Source of the DNA: Blautia sp.
Lineage (GTDB): Bacteria; Bacillota; Clostridia; Lachnospirales; Lachnospiraceae
Assembly (NCBI GenBank): GCA_030841965.1
Contig: JAUUSJ010000030.1
Location: 1 to 33,645, forward strand
Reading direction: 5' to 3'
Length of the DNA stretch: 33,645 bases
The notes under the pieces are model-generated. The model saw only the letters and a program-made list of their open reading frames with translations, was not told where the DNA came from and did no database searches. Of the stretch, positions 24,724-32,520 are shown piece after piece; within the stretch, counting starts at the first letter, position 1, and each line of letters opens with the position of its first letter. The translations under genes were made by a program, and so were the position numbers.

Positions 24724-26078
24724 AAAAGAAACCGACATTAAAAAGATTATTTCTCCAGTTTGCCATCTCCCTTATTATTATGTTGATGGTTGCCATTCTT
24801 ATTCCTTTTGGTTTAGAGTCACTCGCCGTAAGTGCTGGATTAGCTACGAGAGCAGACCAAAGTGAATTGCAGGTGAAAGAGCTTATATCGACATTGGCAA
24901 TTGCACCAGATATCACGAAGGTTGTCATTCCACAAGGATGTGGATACTTAATTTTGGATAAGGATTTTAACGAACTTTACACCAATATGAACAACGAGGA
25001 GAAAGAAGCTGCAATCTTGTATGCAAAAGGCGAATATATCGAATACGGTAAAAAGCGGCAGTTCACTCTTGTTGTCAGGGATAATGAATACTGTGTGCTA
25101 CGATATTTTGTAGGTTCTCAGTTTACTATATCATGGCTGCCAGAATATTTTCCATCACCTGATTTCCTTACAGTTATTTTAATGGCCGTAAATTCAGTAT
25201 TGGTTATTATTGTTCTAACTGCCAGATTTGCCAAAAGCCTGCGCTTGCAGCTCACTCCACTCTTTGAAGCTACATCAGAAGTAGCGAAACAAAATCTTGA
25301 CTTTGAGATTGGACATTCCAAAATTAGGGAATTCGAGGATGTAATCATATCTTTTGACGATATGAGAGATAACTTAAAAACTTCTTTGACGAGACAATGG
25401 AAAACAGAACAGGCGCAAAAAGAACAGATTGTAGCACTCGCCCACGATTTGAAAACGCCATTAACAGTCATTCAGGGAAATGTGGATTTGATAAATGAGA
25501 CAGAGCTTACCAAGGAACAGAAAATGTATGCGAGATATATTGCAGAAAGTGCAAAACAGATGCAGGCATATATCAAAATATTGATTGATATTTCAAGGGC
25601 AGCAGTCGGGTATGAGCTTCATATAGAAAGCATTGATTTTCATACGTATATGAGAGAGATAGAAACTCAGATTAAATCTCTATGTCAAACAAAAAAACTT
25701 CATTTGCAGACTAATATATCATCTGCACCGAAGTACTTGAAAATAGACAGGATATTGTTTGAGCGAGCAATTATGAATATTGTTGATAATGCGCTGGATT
25801 ATTCTAGACAGGAAGGGATAGTTTATATTGAAGTTGACTATGACAATAAATATTTCAATCTATCTATAACAGATGAGGGAACCGGATTTTCTGACGAAGC
25901 ATTACAACACGCCCACGAGAGATTTTTCATGGGCGAAAAAAGCCGCAGTTCTAAGCTGCACTTTGGAATGGGGCTTTATATTGCAAATGCAATTATGGAA
26001 CAACATAGAGGCAAGCTTATACTAGAAAACTCAAACAAAACAGGGGGAGCAAAGGTTACTCTGGTGCTCCCTTGTTGA
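24714..26078 (+). CDS. Sensor histidine kinase of the lan locus
   Basis: The 454-residue membrane kinase has two membrane helices (about 12-35 and 150-170) around an extracellular domain of roughly 115 residues, then HAMP-like sequence, and the phospho-acceptor His244 in ALAHDLKTPLTVIQGN. The ATPase part has NIVDNALDYS (N box), DEGTGFSDEA (G1) and HFGMGLYIA (G2). Such size and layout match SpaK/NisK kinases that detect lantibiotics outside the cell. It is the last gene of the operon and ends 19 bases from the convergent hxlR gene, with no clear U-tailed terminator between them. Confidence 0.93.
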   Translation: MEIKKKPTLKRLFLQFAISLIIMLMVAILIPFGLESLAVSAGLATRADQSELQVKELISTLAIAPDITKVVIPQGCGYLILDKDFNELYTNMNNEEKEAAILYAKGEYIEYGKKRQFTLVVRDNEYCVLRYFVGSQFTISWLPEYFPSPDFLTVILMAVNSVLVIIVLTARFAKSLRLQLTPLFEATSEVAKQNLDFEIGHSKIREFEDVIISFDDMRDNLKTSLTRQWKTEQAQKEQIVALAHDLKTPLTVIQGNVDLINETELTKEQKMYARYIAESAKQMQAYIKILIDISRAAVGYELHIESIDFHTYMREIETQIKSLCQTKKLHLQTNISSAPKYLKIDRILFERAIMNIVDNALDYSRQEGIVYIEVDYDNKYFNLSITDEGTGFSDEALQHAHERFFMGEKSRSSKLHFGMGLYIANAIMEQHRGKLILENSNKTGGAKVTLVLPC

Positions 26079-26097
26079 TAGTGGATGATATTTTTTA

Positions 26098-26442
26098 TCA
26101 TTTGCAAGATGAAGATTGCATATCCAATCTGTCAAGATAATTGCTTCCCCATTGACACATAGCATCTAAAATGGGAATAATGCTTTGTCCAAATGGGGTG
26201 AGAGAGTATATTGTCTTTGGGGGTCTTTCTGGGATAACTTTTCGACGAATCATGCCATCCGCCTCCAGGCTATGGAGTTGTTGGGAAAGCATTTTAGGTG
26301 TCGCATTTGGAATAAGTCGCTGTAGTTCCATATAGTGTAGCGGCTGATTGATTAGGTGCCAGAGAATTAATGGTTTATATTTGCCACCAATCAAAGATAA
26401 TGTCGCTTCTACTGGGCAGTTGAATGGATTCTTTTTTTTCAT
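26098..26442 (-). CDS. HxlR-family transcriptional regulator
   Basis: A 114-residue winged-helix protein of the HxlR family. NPFNCPVEATLSLIGGKYKP at the N-terminus has the conserved cysteine (Cys9) that in several relatives senses disulfide or electrophile stress; ATPKMLSQQLHSLEADGMIR is the recognition region. I choose ATG 26442, since AAAGGA lies before it; an ATG seven codons upstream has none. It is divergent from a nitroreductase gene with a perfect inverted repeat between them, so it likely controls that gene in response to quinone-like or electrophilic compounds. Its coding sequence for IPILDAMC is repeated at 32343-32368. Confidence 0.92.
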   Translation of the reverse strand: MKKKNPFNCPVEATLSLIGGKYKPLILWHLINQPLHYMELQRLIPNATPKMLSQQLHSLEADGMIRRKVIPERPPKTIYSLTPFGQSIIPILDAMCQWGSNYLDRLDMQSSSCK

Positions 26443-26474
26443 ATATCGATTTTCCTTTCTCATAAGTTACTATC

Positions 26475-26498
26475 TTTTTGGAAAGTATCTTCCAAAAA
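26475..26498. promoter_or_regulatory. Candidate HxlR operator
   Basis: Perfect 9-bp arms TTTTTGGAA and TTCCAAAAA flank a 6-base centre between the divergent hxlR and nitroreductase genes, ten bases upstream of the nitroreductase -35 box. Position and symmetry suit binding of the HxlR dimer. Confidence 0.6.
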
Positions 26499-26507
26499 AG
26501 TGCATTC

Positions 26508-26535
26508 TTGCGGATTCTTTTTTGTATGTTACAAT
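26508..26535 (+). promoter_or_regulatory. Promoter of the nitroreductase gene
   Basis: TTGCGG (26508-26513) and TACAAT (26530-26535) are 16 bases apart, 58 bases before the start codon. Confidence 0.65.
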
Positions 26536-26592
26536 AAATTCAAGGTTGAATTAATAAACCAAATATATAATATATAGAAAGGATTTGATATT

Positions 26593-27111
26593 ATGGATTT
26601 TATGAACATTGCAAAACAGCGTCAATCTGTACGCAAATACAACAATAAGAAAGTAGAACCTGAAAAACTAGAACAAATTTTAGAGGCGGCTCATGTGGCG
26701 CCTACGGCAGCAAATCTCCAACCAGTTCACCTAATCACTGTTCAAAGTAAAGAAGGTCTTGCAAAACTTAGTAAAGCTGCTGATATCTACGGTGCACCAT
26801 TGGCAATCATTGTCTGTGCCGACCATAATAAAGCGTGGGTTCGTCCCTTCGATAAGAAACAGACAGGTGATATTGATGCATCTATTTTAACTGACCATAT
26901 GATGCTTCAAGCTACAGAGCTTGGTCTTGGTACGGTGTGGGTATGTTATTTTAAACCCGATGTTCTGCGTACAGAATTTAATCTTCCAGTAAATTTGGAA
27001 CCAATTAATATTTTAGTTATTGGATATTCTGACGAGGAACCAGCAAATACGAATCGTTTTGATACACAGCGAATTCCTATAAGTCAATTGGTTTCTTACG
27101 AAACTTTGTAA
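26593..27111 (+). CDS. Nitroreductase-family FMN-dependent oxidoreductase
   Basis: The 172-residue protein belongs to the small nitroreductase family, cytosolic FMN enzymes that reduce nitro groups, quinones or related acceptors with NAD(P)H. The N-terminal RQSVRKYNNKKVEPEKLEQI and the following APTAANLQP give the FMN-binding arginine and serine/asparagine-type contacts; LGLGTVWVCYF is the central motif. It has its own promoter, lies divergent to hxlR and ends at the hairpin at 27141-27174. Pairing with HxlR suggests a detoxification role induced by reactive electrophiles. The start follows AGAAAGGAT by about seven bases. Confidence 0.92.
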   Translation: MDFMNIAKQRQSVRKYNNKKVEPEKLEQILEAAHVAPTAANLQPVHLITVQSKEGLAKLSKAADIYGAPLAIIVCADHNKAWVRPFDKKQTGDIDASILTDHMMLQATELGLGTVWVCYFKPDVLRTEFNLPVNLEPINILVIGYSDEEPANTNRFDTQRIPISQLVSYETL

Positions 27112-27140
27112 TAAAATATTTGACATAGCTCATTTCAGTA

Positions 27141-27174
27141 AGCATAGTTCCTGATTATTTATGGGGGCTATGCT
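27141..27174 (+). terminator. Terminator after the nitroreductase gene
   Basis: AGCATAG (27141-27147) pairs with CTATGCT (27168-27174), extended by C/G pairs on the inner side, and is followed by TTTTGCTGT. It lies 30 bases after the nitroreductase stop codon. Confidence 0.65.
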
Positions 27175-27326
27175 TTTGCTGTAATTTATATTTCCTCTCT
27201 TTTTAATATTTGGTTTGATGTGACTAAAAAATATTTAATCATTCATTCCGACAGTATATTTGTGCAATCTTTTAAAGTCAATGGTTTAAGCAGTCATTTT
27301 TCTCTTTGGATTGAAAAAGTTTCTGA

Positions 27327-27680
27327 TTGGATTCTCCAGAAAAAATTTTGTCTATGTTTTTGACAACGCCAGGTATTGCCGCATCAGGAGCAACAAATTT
27401 TCGTATTATGTTCAGTACTTATGTTTTGCAGGGCAGTTTTATGATTGCTGTAACATTATTCCAGTCATTGGGTAAAGCGAAAAAAGCCACTTGGCTAGTA
27501 CTATTTCGCCAGATTATTCTATTTATCCCACTCTGTGTGGTTTTGCCTATGCTCGGTGATATGGGTATTCGTGGCGTTTGGCTGGCCATTGCTCTGACGG
27601 ATGCCATTTTGGTTGTCATTACGATTGGAATGATGATTTCGGAATTTCGTAAGTTTCCAGCAACTTCTAAAGTGAATTAA
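27327..27680 (+). pseudogene. MATE-family efflux transporter, C-terminal fragment
   Basis: The 117 codons match the last quarter of a MATE multidrug transporter (MepA-like, normally about 450 residues): a PEKILSMF segment, the FQSLGKAKKATWLVLFRQ loop and then helices ending in a short basic tail. An in-frame TGA precedes the first TTG, there is no ribosome binding site, and no upstream MATE sequence is found between the nitroreductase terminator and this point. It is therefore the remnant of a deleted gene, unlikely to be functional. Originally it may have been a drug exporter paired with the AraC gene downstream. Confidence 0.8.
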
Positions 27681-27746
27681 TAAGGAGGTGCATCTATAAG
27701 AGTAAAAACTTTTGAAAAATAAATAAAAAATAAGGAAAGGAAAACT

Positions 27747-28721
27747 ATGAATGAAAAAAATATTATCGATGCAAAAGAATTATCTGCTGCCATTCTAAAG
27801 GATGAAGATGGCTATTGTACCATCTATAAAATGGATTGTGGGGATGGTCTTGGACTTATGACGGTCTATCAAGTCTATCCTGGTATTTGGCTTATTTATA
27901 ATGATTTTGAAGCAACAAGCTATCAGTGGAATGGAAAACTTGAAAAAAATATATTGGAAATCAATCATTGTCGAGAGGGACGGGAAGGATGTAAGTTACC
28001 AAGCGGTTCTTGTCTATATCTTGGAGAGGGTGACCTTTCCATTCATACAATGGATAACTGTGCATCTGAAATGTTTTTCCCATTAAAGCATTACCGTGGA
28101 ATTTCTGTTTTAATTAATCTGGAGATTGTTTCTCAAAATCCGCCAGGGATTCTTGCAGATAGTGGTATTGATATAATAGAATTCAAAAATAAGTTTTGTG
28201 AAAATAGAACTTGCTTTGTGATGCGAGCAAAAGATAAGATAGAACATGTCTTTTCAGAGCTTTATTCAGTACCAGATTGCCTACAAAAGCCATATTTCAT
28301 GTTGAAAGTACAGGAATTATTTTTATTTTTATGCATGGTAGACGTAAAAAAAGAAAAACAGAGGGAATTATATACTTCTCCACAGGTTGAAATTATACGA
28401 GAAATTCATAAGAAATTGATTTCTAATCTGCGAGAGCGACCAACGATTGAGGAACTTTCCAGAGAATATCTCATGAATACAGCAACCTTAAAAAATACAT
28501 TTAAAGGAGTCTACGGACAACCTATCGGAGCCTATATGAGGGAGTATCGAATCAAACAATCTGCTATATTGTTGCGCCAGACAAAAGCGACGATAGCGGA
28601 AATTGCAAATCAAGTTGGGTATGAAAATCAAAGTAAGTTTGCTACTGCTTTTCGAGATATTTTTAAAATTGCGCCAGCTGAATATAGAAAGCAAAATAGT
28701 GGAGATAAGGAAATGATCTAG
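27747..28721 (+). CDS. AraC-family transcriptional regulator
   Basis: The 324-residue protein carries two AraC-type helix-turn-helix motifs in its last 100 residues: the first around RPTIEELSREYLMNTATLKN, the second in TKATIAEIANQVGYENQSKF followed by the typical FKIAPAEYRK end. The first 200 residues form a ligand or dimer domain without recognisable motif (WLIYNDFEATSYQW near 50). It resembles regulators that control MATE or ABC exporters and nitroreductases in Clostridia. AAGGAAAGG precedes the ATG. The former target may have been the ruined MATE gene upstream; the palindromic element 40 bases after its stop can act as terminator. Confidence 0.9.
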   Translation: MNEKNIIDAKELSAAILKDEDGYCTIYKMDCGDGLGLMTVYQVYPGIWLIYNDFEATSYQWNGKLEKNILEINHCREGREGCKLPSGSCLYLGEGDLSIHTMDNCASEMFFPLKHYRGISVLINLEIVSQNPPGILADSGIDIIEFKNKFCENRTCFVMRAKDKIEHVFSELYSVPDCLQKPYFMLKVQELFLFLCMVDVKKEKQRELYTSPQVEIIREIHKKLISNLRERPTIEELSREYLMNTATLKNTFKGVYGQPIGAYMREYRIKQSAILLRQTKATIAEIANQVGYENQSKFATAFRDIFKIAPAEYRKQNSGDKEMI

Positions 28722-28761
28722 TTATTTCATTTTTTTGTGTAATAGCTATTTCTATAGTATC

Positions 28762-28891
28762 TTGCCAGTACACAGCGAAGAGAGTCCAAAGATATGTTTT
28801 CTAAAAACACGTTCGTTCCCACGTTTTTCGATATACTCTCTATCGTTTTTAGAAAACATATCTTTGGACTCTCTTCGCTGTGTATTGGCAA
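28762..28891. mobile_element. 130-bp palindromic element with 47-bp arms
   Basis: The arms 28762-28808 and 28845-28891 are complementary at 46 of 47 positions and enclose 36 bases, which can form two smaller hairpins (CGATATACTCTCTATCG is one). The outer part contains CACAGCGAAGAGAGTCC. The same outer motif and the inner motif AAAAACGATAGAGAGT recur at the end of the window in a related element whose middle stem bases differ. No coding sequence fits inside. It looks like a non-autonomous mobile palindrome (MITE) or a structured RNA element, and may end the araC transcript. Confidence 0.65.
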
Positions 28892-28967
28892 AACACGATA
28901 ACATACTTTTCATGTGATTTCCCTGCTTTTTTAACTTACAAAAATTTTACGCTATCAGAGCGGTTTA

Positions 28968-28996
28968 TGAAAATCTAAAACATAAAAGAAGTTTTA
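28968..28996 (+). repeat. Orphan 29-base copy of lanE sequence
   Basis: These 29 bases match 22550-22578 in lanE at 28 positions and in the same orientation, and would encode ENLKHKRSF. Similarity ends sharply on both sides and no ribosome binding site or full gene is present. It is best read as the scar of a second lanE-like gene. Confidence 0.7.
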
Positions 28997-29117
28997 TTTC
29001 TCATGCTCCTTGTATTCTTCTGTACAGGTCATGGAAATTCCCCCTTTCCTCCTTAAAGGGCTATGGTTAGTTGATAGTTGCCTTTAATAGAAAATCATTT
29101 TTTGATTTATCCGCAAA

Positions 29118-29297
29118 TTACTTTCTGCTTTTCACCAAAGCGTAAACAGCCCCTATTCCAATTAACAAAGGAAATATAACTCTCCCATAATTAACTCCAC
29201 TAATACCTCTTAAATCAATGCCTTCTATCAAATAGACAATGCCATTCAGTAAACCTATGATTGCTATAATCAAAACCACTATCCATACTTTTTTCAT
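29118..29297 (-). CDS. Small membrane protein, 59 residues
   Basis: An ATG at 29297 with a good ribosome binding site (GAGGAG, eight bases upstream) opens 59 codons. The product has a positively charged start (MKKVW), two hydrophobic helices (about 5-23 and 40-54) joined by a short polar loop (EGIDLRGISGVNYGR) and a basic end (KSRK). I do not recognise a family. It lies 54 bases after the ABC permease gene on the same strand, so it probably belongs to that operon and could modulate or stabilise the exporter. Confidence 0.7.
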   Translation of the reverse strand: MKKVWIVVLIIAIIGLLNGIVYLIEGIDLRGISGVNYGRVIFPLLIGIGAVYALVKSRK

Positions 29298-29351
29298 GTA
29301 ATTTCACTCCTCGTCGATTAAAGTTAAAAAGATAAGTGGGTTTCCAGATTG

Positions 29352-31547
29352 CTATATGATGTAATCGCTTCGCAATGCTTCCACTAAACTGCTCTCCATG
29401 ATTTTTTTACCGCCGATATAGTAAGCAAGTGCTACAAATCCGAAAATCGCCAGACAGAATATCAAGATTGGAACAATCGGAGCTTCTGCCAAAAATTCCA
29501 TTGGGTTCAAGTGGCTTGCAGTTATCATAAAGCCTACGGATAACACTGTAAGCGGCAAAGTAATCAGAATGGGACGACCCGCAATTACAAGTGATTCAAT
29601 GCAGAACATTTTTCTCATGCCTTTTGGTGTCATTCCAACAGACATATATCTTGCAAATTCCCGTTTCCTCTGCCGGATAAAGCCCAGTGTGTTGGAAAAT
29701 ACGTTTGCCAATCCAATTACAGCAAGTAGAACACATAAACTTCCGATAATCAGCATATATCCTTTCAAGATATTATCATTGTCTAACCTTTCTTGAATAC
29801 GGTTTTCAATCTCAAAAGTATAGTTTTTACCAACAATTTCTGAAATTCTTCCCTCCAACATATTCAATTCAGAAAGTGTCTGGTTTTCTTTTGCAAGCAC
29901 TCGGATATAAGTGTCTGCTTCGACATTTCCTATCACGTCTGCTATCTGCTTCCAGACAGAAAGAGGAATAAACTGAACCAGCGCATAATTATCATATTCT
30001 TCCCTTAAAAGAGGGGCTTCCTGTGTAAAGCAGAGTACCGGAATTGTGGCGACATTCTCTATCTGGCTTATATTTTGCAGAGTGATTGTTTTTTGTTCTT
30101 CTAAAAGATACGGGATATATTCTTTGTATCGGAAATTGCTGTTTATACTATCCCAAATCTGATTCAGTACAATACCTCCCGTTGTGTTCGGTTCTATGCC
30201 TAGCTGCTCGCAGTATTCCAGAAAACTCTTATCGTCCATAATGACAACAGGACTTTGAATATAATACAATCCCTCTGCGCAGCGGATAGAATTTCCCGCT
30301 ATCGTTTCCAGACCGCCTAAGCTGTTTACCTCATCACTGATATTTGCTTCCGAGACAACGCAGAGTGCAGCTGCCTTTTGATAGATAATATTACTTGCGT
30401 TGTCGTTTGAGAGTTCTTCCTCCAATGTAAAATTTTCTATGCTAGTATCTTTTACTGTTACCATGATGTTCCATGCGTCTTGATACCTCTCAAAATAGGT
30501 ATGGTTCGTACTAATGCCAGAAAGGGTAAAAAAGCACAACATTAACGTAAATCCCAAAAAAGAAAACGTCAATGAGAGAGTAGAAGTCCGTAAAGCTTTT
30601 TTCTGCGCCTTTAACGCATTTCCAGCCAATTCGCCCTCCGCTCCAAACAGAATAGATAAAATGCGTGACCTTTTTTTCTTTTTAAGCTGCAATTCTCCAC
30701 TGTTTTGTATTGCCGCAAGCGGTGTCAATTTACTCAGCTTTCTTGCAGGCAGCCATGCGGAAATAAACACTGTCAAGAAAGCAGCCAGAATTGTAATTGC
30801 AAAAATGAACGGGTGGTATGTAAAAACCGCTTCATGCCGCCCGGACATTCCGGCCGCAAGCATATTTATAAGCTGTATTACTCCAAAACTAAGCGCAATA
30901 CCAATCAAACTTCCAGCTAAAATCGGCACAATGCAGAGAACCGCCGCCTCCTGCAATAAGCAAGTACGAATCTGTCCTGGCGTTGCCCCTATGCTGGAAA
31001 AAATGCCAAACTGATGAACACGGGCGTTCATAGATACCGCAAAAGAATTATGTATAATCAAAATCAGAGAAAGTGATACCAATATGAGAATCACCAAATA
31101 AAACGCTATCAACAACGGCGGTTCTGCGTCCTGCGGGTCATGTATCAAATATCTTGATAAAAGCAATTCGTGATAAGATACCGCATTATCCGACACTTCC
31201 AGTTTTTCTGCAATCAATGGCATATCATGGTATATTGTCCTCATGTTCTGAAAATAAACATCAATGACGGTATTCTGATTATCAGATAAGTCCTCATTGA
31301 TTTCAGCTTTTTCTACATTTGCAAATTTTTGAATAACAGATATATCGTCCCCGTCAAATATTCCTGTGATGCGCCCTTGCCAATCGCCTTCCTCCAAAGC
31401 AATCCGTTCAATTTCATAAGACCAGAAATTGAAGAACAGGCAACATAATAAAGACAAAAACAAGGCAGATATGAACGCCGCTATAACAACGGATAAACTG
31501 GAAGCCTTATTCTTTTTGACAAACCCAACTGAATAATCTTTCCACAT
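29352..31547 (-). CDS. FtsX/MacB-type ABC transporter permease
   Basis: The 731-residue permease contains two FtsX-like domains: an N-terminal helix at about 17-42, an extracellular region, helices between about 145 and 270 (HQFGIFSSIGATPGQIR is the typical cytosolic loop), a large second extracellular domain (about 345-600) and a final helix set with RQRKREFARYMSVGMTP. Such proteins are mechanotransmission permeases that export peptides, antibiotics or lipoproteins, or serve peptide sensing, with one ATPase. The ATPase gene lies 20 bases upstream. GC content appears higher than in the neighbouring lan region, suggesting separate origin. No two-component genes accompany it. Confidence 0.88.
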   Translation of the reverse strand: MWKDYSVGFVKKNKASSLSVVIAAFISALFLSLLCCLFFNFWSYEIERIALEEGDWQGRITGIFDGDDISVIQKFANVEKAEINEDLSDNQNTVIDVYFQNMRTIYHDMPLIAEKLEVSDNAVSYHELLLSRYLIHDPQDAEPPLLIAFYLVILILVSLSLILIIHNSFAVSMNARVHQFGIFSSIGATPGQIRTCLLQEAAVLCIVPILAGSLIGIALSFGVIQLINMLAAGMSGRHEAVFTYHPFIFAITILAAFLTVFISAWLPARKLSKLTPLAAIQNSGELQLKKKKRSRILSILFGAEGELAGNALKAQKKALRTSTLSLTFSFLGFTLMLCFFTLSGISTNHTYFERYQDAWNIMVTVKDTSIENFTLEEELSNDNASNIIYQKAAALCVVSEANISDEVNSLGGLETIAGNSIRCAEGLYYIQSPVVIMDDKSFLEYCEQLGIEPNTTGGIVLNQIWDSINSNFRYKEYIPYLLEEQKTITLQNISQIENVATIPVLCFTQEAPLLREEYDNYALVQFIPLSVWKQIADVIGNVEADTYIRVLAKENQTLSELNMLEGRISEIVGKNYTFEIENRIQERLDNDNILKGYMLIIGSLCVLLAVIGLANVFSNTLGFIRQRKREFARYMSVGMTPKGMRKMFCIESLVIAGRPILITLPLTVLSVGFMITASHLNPMEFLAEAPIVPILIFCLAIFGFVALAYYIGGKKIMESSLVEALRSDYII

Positions 31548-31567
31548 TTTGCTTACCTCCGTTTCCC

Positions 31568-32275
31568 CTAAAGGATACCCTGATGCCGTTTGGCAGAATC
31601 ACGGAAATGGTCGCTGATAATACGCCCATCTTCTATCGTGATAATGCGGTCTGCTTCCAATGCGATTTTTTCATCATGGGTAATCAATAGAATTGTCTGC
31701 TTTAGATTGCGGTTTGACAATTTCAGCATATCTATAATTTCTTCCCCGTTTTTTCGGTCAAGGTTTCCTGTCGGCTCATCGGCAAGCAAGAGGGCTGGAC
31801 GATAAATCAAAGACCGGGCAATCGCTGCCCGCTGTTGCTGCCCGCCGGATAACTGATTGGGAAGAAAGTCCAATTTAGGGGCGATACCTAAAGAGTTCAC
31901 AACTTGCTCAAAGTAGTCTTGATTCGGCTTTCTCTTATCCAGCATAAGCGGCATAAGTATATTTTTTCGGACAGTAAGTGTTGGAATAAGATTATAGAAC
32001 TGATAGACCAATCCTACTTTTCTGCGTCTGAAAATAGCAGCTTGTGTCTGGTTCATTTTGGATATGTCGGTTTCCTCTATCACAACTTTTCCCTCTGTGG
32101 GTTTATCCACGCTGCCCAGAATATGCAGAAGTGTAGATTTTCCCGAACCAGACGCTCCTACAATCGCTACAAATTCTCCTTTTTCCACGGATAAATCAAT
32201 ATGGTCTAATGCCACTACTTGGCTATTTCCAGACCCATAAATCTTTTTGACACCTTCACATCTTAGTATTTCCAT
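31568..32275 (-). CDS. MacB/LolD-type ABC transporter ATPase
   Basis: This 235-residue ATPase energises the FtsX-type permease encoded next. Motifs: Walker A GASGSGKST, Q-loop YQFYNLIPTLTV, signature LSGGQQQRAAIAR, Walker B LLLADEPTGNLD and switch histidine in LLITHDE. All belong to the LolD/MacB/BceA group. The start is ATG 32275, eight bases after AAAGGAG; the open frame continues upstream to 32347, but that extension is made of a fragment of a different gene (an hxlR copy) and is not part of the protein. Confidence 0.93.
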   Translation of the reverse strand: MEILRCEGVKKIYGSGNSQVVALDHIDLSVEKGEFVAIVGASGSGKSTLLHILGSVDKPTEGKVVIEETDISKMNQTQAAIFRRRKVGLVYQFYNLIPTLTVRKNILMPLMLDKRKPNQDYFEQVVNSLGIAPKLDFLPNQLSGGQQQRAAIARSLIYRPALLLADEPTGNLDRKNGEEIIDMLKLSNRNLKQTILLITHDEKIALEADRIITIEDGRIISDHFRDSAKRHQGIL

Positions 32276-32342
32276 GTCGCTTTCTCCTTTCAAATGGCAA
32301 AGGCTGGTTATCTTGCTAATATTTTTATTTGTTACTTTATCG

Positions 32343-32368
32343 CACATGGCATCTAAAATGGGAATAGT
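32343..32368 (-). repeat. Orphan 26-base copy of hxlR 3' sequence
   Basis: These bases match 26156-26181 in the hxlR gene at 24 of 26 positions, in the same orientation, and would encode IPILDAMC of the HxlR C-terminal region. No other hxlR sequence is found around them. It is probably the scar of a former hxlR gene, and sits just upstream of the ABC operon. Confidence 0.65.
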
Positions 32369-32449
32369 TTAGTTATTGCATTTTTTCAAGAAGATTATTA
32401 GTTTATAGGAAAAGGAAAATAAATTCCCTATATTTTGCAATAGGTTTTG

Positions 32450-32490
32450 AAATCACTGTAGCTTGATAAATACAAGGTATACAGTGATTT
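32450..32490. terminator. Possible terminator after hepT
   Basis: AAATCACTGTA (32450-32460) and TACAGTGATTT (32480-32490) form an 11-bp stem with a 19-base loop. A T-run follows on the plus strand, while on the minus strand, on which mntA-hepT is read, the U-run is weak. It may act as a bidirectional end between hepT and the ABC operon. Confidence 0.45.
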
Positions 32491-32520
32491 TTCTTACTCC
32501 CATATATCTAACTTTCTGTT

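Larger units (their letters stand above)
28722..29117. other. Gene-free stretch with palindromic element and lanE scar
   Basis: Between araC and the small membrane-protein gene I find no open frame with a ribosome binding site. The interval holds the 130-bp palindromic element (28762-28891) and a 29-base copy of lanE (28968-28996), both given separately; the rest is plain AT-rich sequence. Confidence 0.6.

Noticed and set aside
26045..26071. GGGAGCA/TGCTCCC hairpin at the end of the sensor kinase gene as a terminator
   Set aside because: The stem lies within the coding end and is not followed by a T-run, so it is only weak evidence for termination.
31568..32347. Longer N-terminus of the ABC ATPase starting at 32347
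   Set aside because: The extra 24 codons come from an hxlR-like fragment, have no ribosome binding site, and the ATG at 32275 has a strong one and fits the family length.
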